From Lenzites betulinus (taxonomy: Eukaryota; Basidiomycota; Agaricomycetes; Polyporales; Polyporaceae): a stretch of 64,000 nt of DNA. Positions 44,462 through 55,984 of the stretch are shown in pieces. Within the stretch, counting starts at the first letter, position 1, and every line of letters begins with the position of its first letter. A program made the translations under genes and the position numbers. The DNA lies in the NCBI GenBank assembly GCA_022264855.1, contig JABYQU010000006.1, positions 124,001-188,000 of the forward strand. The letters are read 5' to 3'. A model generated the notes under the pieces. It was not told the origin of the DNA, made no database searches, and saw only the letters and a program-made list of their open reading frames with translations.

Positions 44462-45558
44462 ATGTCAATTGCCAACAGCACCCGCGCAGCGAAGCGGAAG
44501 AGAGGAGACGAGGACGTCAGGACCGTCCCCGGCAGATATCAATTCCAGCGCGATACGGAGTTTTGGCTCGAAGACGGCAACCTCGTCCTCATTGCCCACA
44601 CCACCGGCTTCCGCGTGTATCGGGGGCTCCTCGCCTCCCAATCGGAGGTCTTCGGGGGTATGTTCGAATCCGCAAGCCCGAGCACTGGCGATAGCTTCGA
44701 TGGTTGCCCCGTGGTCCATCTCTCCGAGTCTCCCGAAGACCTGCGGCATCTTTTGCGCGTGATTTTGCCTGCATCCCAGCGGAGGTAAGGAGTCTACTCG
44801 GAACTGTTGCAGGTCGGCTGCTCAACGGCGTATGCGCCAGGTTCTCTGCGGAAGCGAAGGACATGTCGTTCAGCCAGCTATCAGCTGTCGCCCGCCTCGC
44901 ACACAAGTACAACATCGCCGACCTCGAGACCCAAGCCTCCACCGTGCTCCAATCGGCCTACGTGCAAACATTTGCCGACCTCGAGGCCCTCCAGGCCTTC
45001 CGCGAACTCGAGGACCCCGGCCCCGCCGACGGCAACTTCCCCACCTTCGACGACGTCTGCGCGATTGGCGCCATCAACTACGCCCGCCTGCTCGACCAGC
45101 CTGGTGTCCTGCCCTACGCCATGTACACATGCTGCGGCCTGGGGGCCGACATTCTCGACGGGTGGACACGCGAGGACGGCACGCGCGAGCACCTCAGCAC
45201 AGAAGACCTCAAGCGCGTCGTGAACGGCCGCGAAAAGCTGGCCATGACGGCGCGGCATGCGTTCCTCCGCATCTTTGACCCCGCTAGCGGCGAGTCACCG
45301 TGCTCCTGCGAGGCGGCGCTGGTGGAGCTCATGATGGGCGCGGGGCTCTCTGAAGGACCCGCTACGCACGACGTGCTCTCCTCATGGGAGCCTGACATCC
45401 GCCGATTATGCTTTGACTTCGATATTTGCCAATTATGCGAGGACGACCTGTTGGCGCGCGACGACATGGAGAGGCGACAGATATGGGCACGGCTGCCGGA
45501 GTTCTTCGGCCTAGACGTTCCTGGGTGGAGTGTTTTAAACCAACCTTACGATAATTGA
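44462..45558 (+). CDS. BTB/POZ-domain protein, tandem copy 2 (346 aa)
   Basis: Exons 44462-44784 and 44841-45558 join in phase 2 at the same residue as in copy 1. Start MSIANSTRAAKRKRGDEDV. The BTB core is nearly the same as copy 1 (FWLEDGNLVLIAHTTGFRVY, GLLASQSEVFGGMFESASPS, DGCPVVHLSESPEDLRHLLR). The C-terminal region (FSQLSAVARLAHKYNIADLE, AIGAINYARLLDQPGVLPYA, HLSTEDLKRV, CQLCEDDLL, LPEFFGLDVPGW) is full length. Copies 1 and 2 are clearly the closest pair, pointing to a recent tandem duplication that included the promoter. Confidence 0.86.
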
Positions 45559-46149
45559 GATCCACAGCCGAGGCCTGCCCAAACCGATGCTGCTACTATG
45601 CATATGTTATATGAGCCTCTTACTTTGTATTTCTTGACCTGCTTCTCAGATTAATGTATCAAGTCAGCGTAATGGCCAGCGCGCGGTCTCCTGCCTCAGT
45701 ACCTGCTACTTCTGTCGCCGATTAGTGTGCGGAGCTGTCGACGACTTACTTGCAGTGTCTTTGTAGGCCTCCAAGGTGACAATGGATCCTACTTGGACGA
45801 ATTGAGCAAGCAGAAGGCCAAGCTACCGGCGGCTCAACTCGGATCACGGCTTTAGACCTCCGTTCGTATCCGGGATCTCAGATCTCAAATCTAGCGGTAC
45901 CTTCCAAAACTGGGTAAGCCAGTTTCATTGTCTTTCGCAATACACCACGCGCCGAGCTCGCACTCTGTAGAGACCCAGTTGGCATACGTGAACGTCGTCC
46001 ATCCGTACACACTAGCTTCACCAGTAAGGACTGGTTTTCGTTCCGTAACGAGGGTTAAGTAATTATCTAATGTTCGCCTACCAGCGTCTTGAACCGTTGG
46101 GTCATTCACATTCACACAGGCTACGTGTGCGCTTTCGACGAATACCACT
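45559..46149. other. spacer and promoter of BTB copy 3
   Basis: No coding exon. A weak relative of the duplicated upstream block (GGGATCTCAGATCTCAAATC) lies at 45871-45890. Confidence 0.4.
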
Positions 46150-47280
46150 ATGTCCAGAGCAAGTGGTACGCGCGCTGCTAAGCGCAGGAGAGGAGACCAA
46201 GACGCCGCGATGGATACTTCCAGAACAGCGAGCACGGTCCCCGGCGGCTTCCAGTTCGAGCGCGACACAGAGTTCTGGCTTGACGACGGAAGTCTCATAC
46301 TCATCGCGCAGACCACGGGCTTCCGTGTGTATCGCGGGCTCCTCGCCTCGCAGTCTGAGGTCTTCCGCGACATGTTCGACTCCGCCAACCCGAGCACTGG
46401 CGACAGGTTCGAGGACTGTCCCGTTGTCCACCTCTCCGACTCGCCCCAGGATCTGCGCCACCTCCTGCGCGTTATTGTTCCTACTTCCCAGGATAGGTGA
46501 GTAGGAACACAGAGTGTTAGATTGCGGCTGCGCATCCTTACCCGTCGATACCGCAGGTTCTCTATCAGTCGCCAAGGCTGCAAGTCGTTCGACGAGCTGT
46601 ATGCCATCGCACGCCTCGCAAACAAGTACAGCATCCCCGGCCTCGAGGAACAGACCTCCGTCACGCTCAAACGCATCTACGTCAAAACGTACCGCCAGTA
46701 CGTAGCGACGATGCGTGAAACCCCCAACATGCGCCGCCTGGACGACGCCTGCGCCATCGGCGCGATCCACTGCGCGCGCCTTCTCAACCAGCCGAACATC
46801 CTCCCCCACGCCATGTACACGTGCTGCCGGCTCGGCGGGAGCATCCTCGACGGATGGAAGCGCGAAGACGGGATTGTCGAGCACCTCAGCACCGAGGACC
46901 TGAAGCGCGTCATCGACGGCCGGGAGAAGCTGGCGTGCGAAGCGAGGCGTGTATTCGGGCAGGTTTTTGAACCCGTGCCCGGCGGTCTGTGCGATGACTA
47001 CGGGGGATGTGAACGTGTGGTGACCAGCTGTCTGGAGGACGCGCTCGCCCGCTCGGTGTTGTCCGATGCCGCCGCGTACGATGTATTCGGCCCGATTGCC
47101 AATCCCAACGGCCTGGAGTACGATGCTCTATGCGACCCGTGCGCGGGCTTGTTCGACATACGCCACCACATGCAGATGGAGAATATCTGGATGCGGCTTC
47201 CGGAGATCTTCGGTCTGAACATTCCTGGGTGGGGCAAAGCAGATAGCCAAGAGTCTATCAGTGTCTTCGGCGCACACTGA
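46150..47280 (+). CDS. BTB/POZ-domain protein, tandem copy 3 (356 aa)
   Basis: Exons 46150-46496 and 46557-47280 use the same intron position and phase as copies 1 and 2. Start MSRASGTRAAKRRRGDQDAA, with a longer N-terminal linker (MDTSRTASTVPGG). The BTB core FWLDDGSLILIAQTTGFRVY, SQSEVFRDMFDSANPS, DCPVVHLSDSPQDLRHLLRV is followed by FDELYAIARLANKYSIPGLE, AIGAIHCARLLNQPNILPHA, HLSTEDLKRVID, CDPCAGLFDIRHHMQ and LPEIFGLNIPGW. It is the most diverged member and probably the oldest duplicate. The cysteine pairs are kept, so a zinc-binding C-terminal region is possible. Confidence 0.85.
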
Positions 47281-47889
47281 GAGGTGGACAGTGTACGCTA
47301 TGACGGAGAGACATTGAGCTACCGCAGCAAAAAGCAAAATGATTTAGAGGTGCGTTTTGAATCTACTCGGCTGTAGTGCTGCACGAAAAGGACCTGTGCT
47401 GATAATGTATGTGTACAGGAACTGGTTCCGATTTATGCTTGCTTCATCTAATTGCCTTGTGTACGCGCATTCTTATCGACATTCGCCTCTCTGCGGCACC
47501 AGTACTGTTCGTAATCTCTGAAATTTACACAAATGATCGCACGTACCGTGCCCATTCTGATCCCTTGTTACCGTCGTGCCCGTGAAAGCTTGCTACAGGG
47601 ATTGATAGGGGGTCTTGTCAGCAGCAATCGTGGACGCAATATATCATTCGAGTCGGGCAGATCCCCCACCCCCGGCTCCGGCTGTTCGGGGCTCGGGAAC
47701 GGCAGTGTTCCAGTGGGCGCGCTGCCCAACGAAACACCGGCCACGTCTGATGTGCATTTGGCAGGCGTACGTACGGCTGCGTACGGTAGTGATCATAGTA
47801 CACCCGACGAACGCCGATGTGGCCCCTCCGCGATCTCGGAGGTCGACAAGTACAAAAGCCGCGCGTGGGGCGCTGGAGGGCAAAAACCT
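47281..47889. other. intergenic stretch
   Basis: Open frames on both strands overlap one another without motifs or splice support; no feature assigned. Confidence 0.4.
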
Positions 47890-47969
47890 TACACTGAGCG
47901 GGAGTCGAACCCACGCCGCTTGCTGTCGGCGAATGGAAGGCAAGCATGATACCGTTTCACCATCAGTGT
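47890..47969 (-). tRNA. tRNA-Gly(UCC) with a 9-nt intron
   Basis: All arms fold: acceptor ACACTGA with TCAGTGT (7 bp), D stem GTG/CAT (one wobble pair), anticodon stem CTTGC/GCAAG, anticodon loop beginning CTTCCA (anticodon TCC), T stem GTGGG/CCCGC with loop TTCGACT, and discriminator A. Between position 37 and 38 there is an extra 9 nt (TTCGCCGAC), the canonical site for a nuclear tRNA intron. The mature length would be 71 nt before CCA. It decodes GGA. Confidence 0.9.
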
Positions 47970-48325
47970 GATGACGACATGGCCCTTGAGCACTTCACCA
48001 CCAGCACAGGCTCCCATTCGTAGAATGACTTGAGATGTGGCCCGGGGCTGACTATTCATGTCATGGTATTCGTTACAAGCGGTAGTCAATACACAAGAAA
48101 GAGATAGGAACGTATTTAGTGGAAGAATGCGTACACTCCTGGGCAAGCAACACCCCGGCAGGTTGGATCAGCGGCCTCGCGGCCTCGGTACGATGGTAGT
48201 ACACAGTGGGCTGTTGGCAGCGCAGGAGCTGTCAGAATACTCACACTAGATACGGCAGGGAATGCAAACTCGGGTCCGCACAGGCGCAGCTCCTTCGTTC
48301 ATTCGTCGGCCAAAACTAGTAGGGT
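47970..48325. other. spacer between tRNA and P450 gene
   Basis: 3' flank of the P450 gene and 5' flank of the tRNA. No feature seen. Confidence 0.4.
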
Positions 48326-50568
48326 TCACGCGGAGACGATGTTAACCGCATTCATGTGCTTGACGAGGTCGTGCACGCGGTCTGAGCGCGGGCGGAAGGA
48401 GCATGTGAAGTCCTTCGGGTGACTGCATAGCGCAGTCAGGGTTCAGTGCTAGTCTCGGGGGCTCGCGCGGTGGACTTCCTCACCTAACAAAACCCGAGAT
48501 GAAGATGGGCTCCGGGACGATGTCCCGCCCTGCGCGGTCCTTCGAGAAGGCGAGGTCCATGGTCGCGACGATGTTGGCCGCAGCGAGCCACATGCTCGCC
48601 TCTGCCAACGCTTGCCCGGGGCAGACACTGCGAGACAGGTGTCGTAAGCTCTGGCCGCACGGACGTAACCAACTGCCACACTCACCGCCGCCCGAACCCG
48701 AATACAATATTCCGCGGGTCAAGTCGCTCTGCGTCCGCGGGCGACATGCGGAGGTGCCGCTCGGGGTCGAACTTCTCCGGCTGGGCATACACCTCGGGGT
48801 CTTGCGTCATCCACCTTAATAAGGTGTTCAGGAATGGAAGCGCGTGCTGCAATGTATGGGGACGGCATACCATATATTCGGGATGATCATGGCGCCTTCC
48901 GGGATCTCATATCCGCGATAGACGTCGTCAGACTGAAGCCGGTGAGGTACACCTGTCGTCACACACCCTGTCAGCATGCTGGCCAGATGACGACAGCGAC
49001 GAGAGGGCTTACCGAGGGGCACGGGGGCATTCCAGCTGACGCACAACTCAGTCAATGGCCAGCGGTCTCATGGAAGGCGAAGCGCGTACCGGAATACCTC
49101 CCTGAGGACCGCGTCCAAGTATGGCAGACTGTCCTTATCTTCGAAGTCCGGGAGGCGGTCGGAACCAACCACGCTATCGATCTCAGCCTGCGCCTTGCGG
49201 TAGACATCCGGGTGCAGCACCATCGCGAGCACGAAGGTCTTTACCGCAGTAACGGTCTAAAACACCAGATGAGATCCCAGCAGGCTCCTGGGCTGTGTAT
49301 GATGCTTACCGTGTCGGTTCCGGCTTCAGCGGATCGCATCAGATGCGATGGTAAATGCGGCAGATATCGAGCTGGACGTACCTGCATAGATCACTCCCGC
49401 CGCGCCCTTGATGTCCTCTTCATGCTCGGCGGTCAGATCTCCGGTGCCGGTGGACTCCTCGAGAAGGGTCGCCGTGAAGGACGGGTTCGCGGTGCCCGAG
49501 CGCTATACGAAAGATGAGTCTGCCGGGTAAGATACCGAGCACTATCAGCAAAGCATACCAAGCCTTGCTTGACCATCTCGAACGGTGTGTTCAGGGTTTG
49601 ACGGACGAGGTCGCGGACGTAAAATGCGCGATGCTTGAAGCCAGACCCGGGCGCCCATAGCGGAATGCCCTTCACTGAATACGACGGCTCAGAAGGAGAC
49701 ATACAAACGTGCTTTGCCACTCACAGATCGGGAAAAAGTCGACCAGCATCGAGCCCGGGCTACCCGCCCGCACGGTCTCGACGGTGGTCTTCTCGGCGAG
49801 GGCGATGTACTTGTCGTCCAGCGACGTGACCCGGTGCCCGTATGCGATTTCCATGATTATGGCCGCGGCCCATCTGCCCGCATACCGTCAGAAGGGGCGT
49901 GTGGCTGGAGCGAACGACTTACCGCTTGATGTGCTCCATAAACAGCTCCGGCTGCTCGCACAGACCGGACAGGAGAGTGTACGTCTCACGCCGCTGGATC
50001 GGGCGGTAGGTAGCCACAACGCCTTTCGAGGCGAACGCATCCTGCAGCCACTTGCGGTGCTTCCGGAAGCGCTCGCCGTAGGGGAGGTTGTTGAGGACGC
50101 TGTCCCAGCCCATGCTGTGCGATGTCAGCCCGGGCTTTTCATCATCGGAGGTCGGGACACTGACAGTTCCTTGAGAAGGATGAAGCGGGGCCTGTCGGAG
50201 TATTTGGAGCTGCGCTTCTCCATCAGATCCACCGCCGCCTCGCGCGAGTTGAGTATCACGGCCGGCGTGCGGAAGAATAGCGCGAAGACGACATCCCCTG
50301 GTAGAGATATTGTTTAGCATGCCATCGAGCGCGTAGGGAATATACGATTCGTACCGTAGCGCCTTCCCCACTCGGCGAGCTTTCGTTGCTGGTAATCCAC
50401 AGGCAGCTGATGTACATTCCCCAGCAGCGGAACCGCGGGGGGACCGGGGGGATGACGGCGCTTGTCGTCGTTGGTAAAACGAGCGGACGCAGCCCGGATC
50501 ATGACAACGACGAAGGCGAAAACCGACAGCGCCGAGGCGCTAGTGATCAGCAGAGACTGGACGGCCAT
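48326..50568 (-). CDS. cytochrome P450 monooxygenase
   Basis: Start [20 protein letters not shown] at 50568 gives an N-terminal membrane anchor, then the proline hinge [17 protein letters not shown]. Exon 1 (50568-50355) joins exon 2 (from 50297) in phase 1 giving [17 protein letters not shown]. Later blocks: [20 protein letters not shown] (helix C), [13 protein letters not shown], the I-helix AGTDT split by an intron, the K-helix ExxR in LREVFR, the PERF-type EKFDPERHL, and the heme loop [20 protein letters not shown] whose cysteine binds iron. The stop TGA is at 48328-48326. All signature elements are present in about a dozen exons, so the enzyme is probably active. It would sit in the endoplasmic reticulum membrane. 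The CYP family and substrate cannot be told from reading. Confidence 0.88.
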
Positions 50569-52482
50569 GGTGGGCGATCCAGAGGCGTTGTACAAGAGAC
50601 GGGGACGGGCGGTACATTCATGTGTACTTATACACCGCGCGCAACGCAATGTTCAAGCTCAGTGAAAGCGGGGAATCACAACGACAACCGACGTGACGAG
50701 CGGCAATGATCGGGGTAAGCAGCGGACTGAGTTGCGGAGGCTTCTAATCCGCCCGGCGGCACTCCCACCTATCGCTTGGCGCTGGGTGTCAAATACAATA
50801 TACAGCGCTGCGAACACTCGGCGCAAAGATACATACAGGCTGAGTTTGAATGATGCGTTTGCCGAGCACATTTGGCGACCTGATCTAACAATTTCGGCAA
50901 CCTGGCGAGCAGTTTCCGTTCGGGCGCCGTTCTAAACGGATGCTGTGAGCCTATCGCATGTGACGGATCTGCCATGGGAGCCGGCGTTGAGCACAAGTTT
51001 ACTCGACGAGTCGTTATGCCCGAGATGCCTACCCACAAGCGTATGATGGCACCCCCCCTGCGGGTCCATGGACTTAACTCCTTCGGTATTACGTGTGAAT
51101 TCCGGAGGATACGTGTCGAGGGCGGCCCATATACACCACATATTTGATTCACTGTCAGTCTGGAAGGCTGCGGTGTGGCCTATGTGGGTGTTAGACAGCC
51201 TGTCAATGCATCCGTGCCGAACGCCTGCTGGTACTGTATAAGCACTTACTTAGACGGTGTCGTGAATCTCTCGTAAGGCAAGGAGTCTTGCGCTTCCAGA
51301 CCGCCGACAGATTTGGTTGAACGGACGATGAGTGGCAAGAAAAGAATGGTGTGTCGATATCAGTGCGGTGACGTAATGTTGGTCGTTGGAGACCGCAGAA
51401 CTGTGGCGTCCGTGTGATGGTGGCGAATTAGTGTTCAGTAGAGGCTCATATGCACCCCGAGGAAGAATTTGCGTAAGCGTGTTGGCCCCGCACCGTGAGC
51501 GTTCGGGGACAGCCCTAATGAGGTCTTCACAGGATGCTACGAACATGAGTAACACTTCACGCAAGACATGCACCGACCTTTGATGGAGGAATATCGTTCA
51601 TTGAGATGATAAGTTACCGGTGTAGACTCGCATCTGATCCACGAGCTCCACCAGACCGCTGGCACGACTGCACGGTGGCCCACTAGAGGGTCGTGTCGCT
51701 GAGGTGAGCTCAAATCGCAAAACAGTAACCTTGCCGAGTTATGTTTTGACGTGAATGAGGAAAAGCCACGCTCGAAGCTTAAAAACGTGTCCTAGATACT
51801 CAGGTTTAGATGCAGAAACCTGTTACAGCGAGATGGAGGCAGCAGACGATGAACAAAACAGGCGCTTACTTGTAGGTCCAACCTCCGATATTACTATCGG
51901 CATTTTCCGACTGACCGGTCCATGGGTACCGGTCCCCGACTCCGACGCCGGCTAACGGAGTCGAACGTTACGACCACATGCACCAGCATGCACCCCCACA
52001 CACCAACCACGACTTGTTGAGCACCCATCTCTGTACTGATTGCCGAAAGAATCTCGGATGGTATATCATACGAGGTAACCAGGTAAGGCTACCTTCACCG
52101 TCATGACCTGCCAGTGTATTTGATCATATTTCTTGACTTATCCTTCATAACAGCCTCGCATAGCTCACTCGTGATACAAGGTTTAGCGAGCTAGGTATGC
52201 GTGGGTACCTATCAAGTAGCATCAAGGTTCCTAGTTAACTCGGACGTGTCTGACGCGCAGACGCAGCTGGGCGCAGTCAGGAACTCCGCATCTTGCCAGC
52301 AGTGCTCCCAGACCACGATCAAACCCGTCTCGCACTCCTTTCGTTCTGCCGACCACCGAGACTACTCCTCGAGACCCGCTAATCTGTGAAATGGGTATCC
52401 TGTCGGAGGTAAGACCTGCTGTTTGATGATCCCGCTACCCCCGTTACTCAAGGCCGTCGGATAGACGGTTGGAGTTTCTAGT
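50569..52482. other. long intergenic stretch (1.9 kb)
   Basis: Read on both strands: the open frames are short, without splice-supported extension or recognised motif. It separates divergently transcribed P450 and beta-lactamase-like genes, so both promoters should lie here. Confidence 0.45.
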
Positions 52483-54740
52483 ATGACTGCCTCGAACGAA
52501 AAACGCTTTCAGGGCATTCGCAAATATACCGCGTTGCTCTTGAGCGCCATTGTTGTATATGGGATACTTCTGCAAGTCCTGACATGGGTCGATACACGAC
52601 GCCTGGGCCCCCAGCTCTCAGTCCATCCAGTGCCGATGCGCCCTGACAATTACAACGCGACTCGCAAGCCGGACGCCCCCGCGGACAAAATCATCACTCC
52701 GGAGTTCTCCGACATTGCGCAGAGGCTGATGAAGAGATCAAAAGTCCCTGGTCTCTCGCTCGGCATCGTACGCATCGGCTCGTCTGGGCAGTCCTTCCCT
52801 GACATCGAGTTCGGTTCATGGGGCACCATGTCTGAGCACGGCGCCAATGTCACTGCGGACGTAAGTAAAGACTGCGCTTCGGGCATTCTCGTGGGACCCT
52901 CATACTGATTGCATGACTTCGTAGACGCTCTTCAACATCGGCTCGTGCTCCAAGGCCTTCCTCGCAGTGACGATGGGAATTCTCATGGAGGATTTCCGGC
53001 TCGGCCAGAACAATACGCCTCTCCCCGCTGGCCTGACCGCGTTCGACTGGAACACCCGCATCAGTGACTTACTACCTGAAAGTGAATGGGGCTTAGAGGA
53101 CGAATGGGCGACAAAGGAAGCGAATGTCGGAGACATTCTGAGCCATGTCTCTGGACTGCCGCGGTCCGTCGCTTTCAGTCTGCGTTGCTTATAATTCTTG
53201 TGACTGACGCTATAATTAACTCACAGCCATGACTTTGCGTGGAACTACGCAGATTCAACGCTTGACGTTGTGAGGCGTCTGCGGCACCTGAAGATGACGC
53301 ACGGGCTGCGTATGCAATGGGATTATAACAACCAGGTATGTGCGATCTACTCATGGTCCTCAGCGCTTTCTTAGCCCCGTAATCTCTTTAGATGTACATC
53401 CTGGGCTCGCACATCATTTCCAGATATGCAGGTAAACCGTACACGGAATATGCGACAGAACGTGTCTTCAATACTCTCCATCTCAACTCAACGACATTTG
53501 AACCAAAGGTCGCAGAAAACACGGGCAATTTGAGCCACGGATGGTCCTACACTGGGAGGCGCATTCCCTTGTGGTTTGGTTCCGACGCTTCAGAGATGCT
53601 ATCAGGGCCTGGCGGCGTCATTTCGAGTGCACGAGACATGGTACGTACTCATGTATATTTTCAGCTCAGACTACCGATATCTATAGTACCTCAGACCAGG
53701 TGGATCACTGCACTTCTTCCCGGGGTGCGGACCCTGCGTCCAATCGACGCTTCACTCCCTGCACGCGTTTTGTCCGACGTCACCGAGGCGCGTGCCATTG
53801 TGTACAGTCGTTCGCCATTGCCAGGTATTTCCATCCTCGCCTATGGAATGGGCTGGATGCGTATGTCTATCTTCGGGAATGAGGTATGAATGGCTCGACC
53901 TCATGCGCACAACACCGCTGATCACTGTGTCCCTTACAGATCGTGTTCCACTCTGGAGCAATACCAGGATTTACATCGACAGTGATGCTGCTGCCGAGAG
54001 AAAATGCCGGAGTTGTCGCGCTCGCAAACAGCGACGACCTGTTCATGGTGAACCAGGTCATGGCTATGAACGTCGTCAACACGATCCTCGGGCTCCCTCT
54101 CTTGCCCGAAAGACCCGACAGCGAGGTATACCTCCAAAAGAACACTGCGGGTTTTCTCCCCGCTGTCGCCTTTCAAGGCTACCCACGAAGGGGCTCGCAT
54201 AGTGCATCCGAACTGCACAAGGAGGACGCTGTGGAAACCGCTCCCCGGCCTCAAACCGAGATACCATTACCACTCGAACCCTTCGCCGGAACATACTCCA
54301 ACCTCGGTTACGGGAACCTAACATTCTGCGCACCCACCACCGCTTCCGCGTACTGCGACCGCGTCCGCGCCGCATTCGAGCTCACGCACACCTCCAACCA
54401 GACACGCGCACCTGCTCCAGCACTTCTCGCCGAATGGCCGCGTCTGCTCGCGACGCACATCCGACTGGCACAGGATCCACTAGAACTTCCTTCCAACACC
54501 TTAAGCTTCTGGATGACGACGCACTACATGTTCCCGGAGGGTTACGGGTCAGACCGGTCTCCGTTCGACTACGAGCTCTTCCCGATCGGGAACGGGCTGC
54601 ACGTGGAATGCGCGACTACTAGGTGGACCGGGGAGGTGGTGGGGTGTGGCATGTTCTTGTCGGAAGGGACGTATGCGCGCAGGAAGCCGGATCTGCCGCT
54701 TCGCGAACAGGCGGATGTTTGGTTTGAAAAGATTGTCTAA
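52483..54740 (+). CDS. membrane-anchored beta-lactamase-fold serine hydrolase (654 aa)
   Basis: Exons 52483-52860, 52925-53163, 53227-53335, 53392-53640, 53695-53883 and 53940-54740 close exactly (1965 nt). A signal-anchor helix (KYTALLLSAIVVYGILLQVL) spans about residues 15-34. The penicillin-binding/class C fold shows its three motifs: SxxK in NIGSCSKAF, YxN in WDYNNQ and HxG in FHSGAIPGF. Other family blocks are DILSHVSGLPRHDFAW, SGPGGVISSARDM and GMGWM. The C-terminal 200 residues resemble a lipocalin-like extension (PFAGTYSNLGYGNLTFC). Fungal members are known as esterases, lactone hydrolases or LACTB-like enzymes and are often secreted or vacuolar. The substrate is unknown and no antibiotic-resistance role is implied. 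Confidence 0.86.
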
Positions 54741-55984
54741 GAAAAGCTAGCAGCGCAACAGCGGGCACGCAGGATGTACGAGGGGTTGTGGTGTACTACA
54801 ATCACCGCCCAACGCGGTTGCATAATACTAGAAACTTGAACGCCTCAGAGGAGCATGGCAGAACTTGTATACAATGTACGGATGTCGATATTGTTTGAAA
54901 CCGAGTCGAATGGTTTCCGCCAGTTAACGCCCGTAGGCTTGTGTAGCCACAGCACAGGCGCCTAGCTTCTCAAACTTCTTGACGAAAACACTTACTTTGA
55001 ACACATGAAATGTTTCTTGTTCTCCTCTGTGTGCTCTTGAAGTAGACTTTTTGGTGTCTATGTCGAAGAACCGATATCAGCAAGACGCGATGCGCTCCCG
55101 GAAAGGCCGAGCGTGGCGCCATAGAGTACGGCCGGGAGCTCACGCGACGAGAACCTATTCCATCGCAACTGTCTCATTCGACACCAGACCGCGTGAGCAT
55201 CTGCATTCTCCAACGCGTTACTACGTTACATAGTTGACATGATTCAGCAGAACGCACCCCCGCGTAATCTCGTATCCTTCCTGATCATCGTTTGCAGCTG
55301 TCAGCCTGTGCATATACCGCTATACGAGCGTTGACGAAATATCTTCGAACGAGCTGCGGTACATGCAAAAAGGAAAAGTTACTTCTCTGTTTGGCCTGGG
55401 AAGTGTGCGCTGATGGTCAAGAACCCTCTCTGGTCGAGCTCCGGATCACGTTATATGGAGCTGACGTTCAACGAGGCTAGTATGAGGTGGGTGACCTATG
55501 AGATTGACTAAAGGTCTTTAGCACTATCATATAGCCCGCACTACGTGTATTTACCGTGGAAGAAGTAGTAACGGACACCGTGGATCAACGGCAGGAGATG
55601 TTTACGCTGTGCATGTATCGCCGTGGAACAAGCTTGGTATCATCGTCGCCACCCCCACCGCCGATTGTGAGGATATTCCACCTCATGCTACAGCGTCGTA
55701 CACTGATCATGTCACATGGCACCATCGCTGTATATAAAGTGAGGTCGCGTTGCAAGGAAATGAGTAGCCTTAAAATAACCACCAGTGACAGGGAACCTCA
55801 TGTCGTTCCGCTATGAGGGCTGAGCTCAGGACAACGCCGTCAGATGGTTCAACTTGTGAAAGCCGGTATCATACAACGAGAATGAAGGTAACGCGATAGA
55901 ATCAACGCCGTCGCTGGCGTTCCTATCGTTTAAGAGGTACATCCGCGTCGCGGGAACCTCAGCTCACCACGCACCCTTTCACTC
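54741..55984. other. intergenic stretch (1.2 kb)
   Basis: No coding exon, repeat or RNA gene recognised. The right part should hold the promoter of the DUF6533 gene. Confidence 0.4.

Noticed and set aside
48834..49517. 227-codon plus-strand open frame
   Set aside because: It is antisense to the P450 exons with clear I-helix, K-helix and heme-loop motifs; high GC keeps the opposite frame open.
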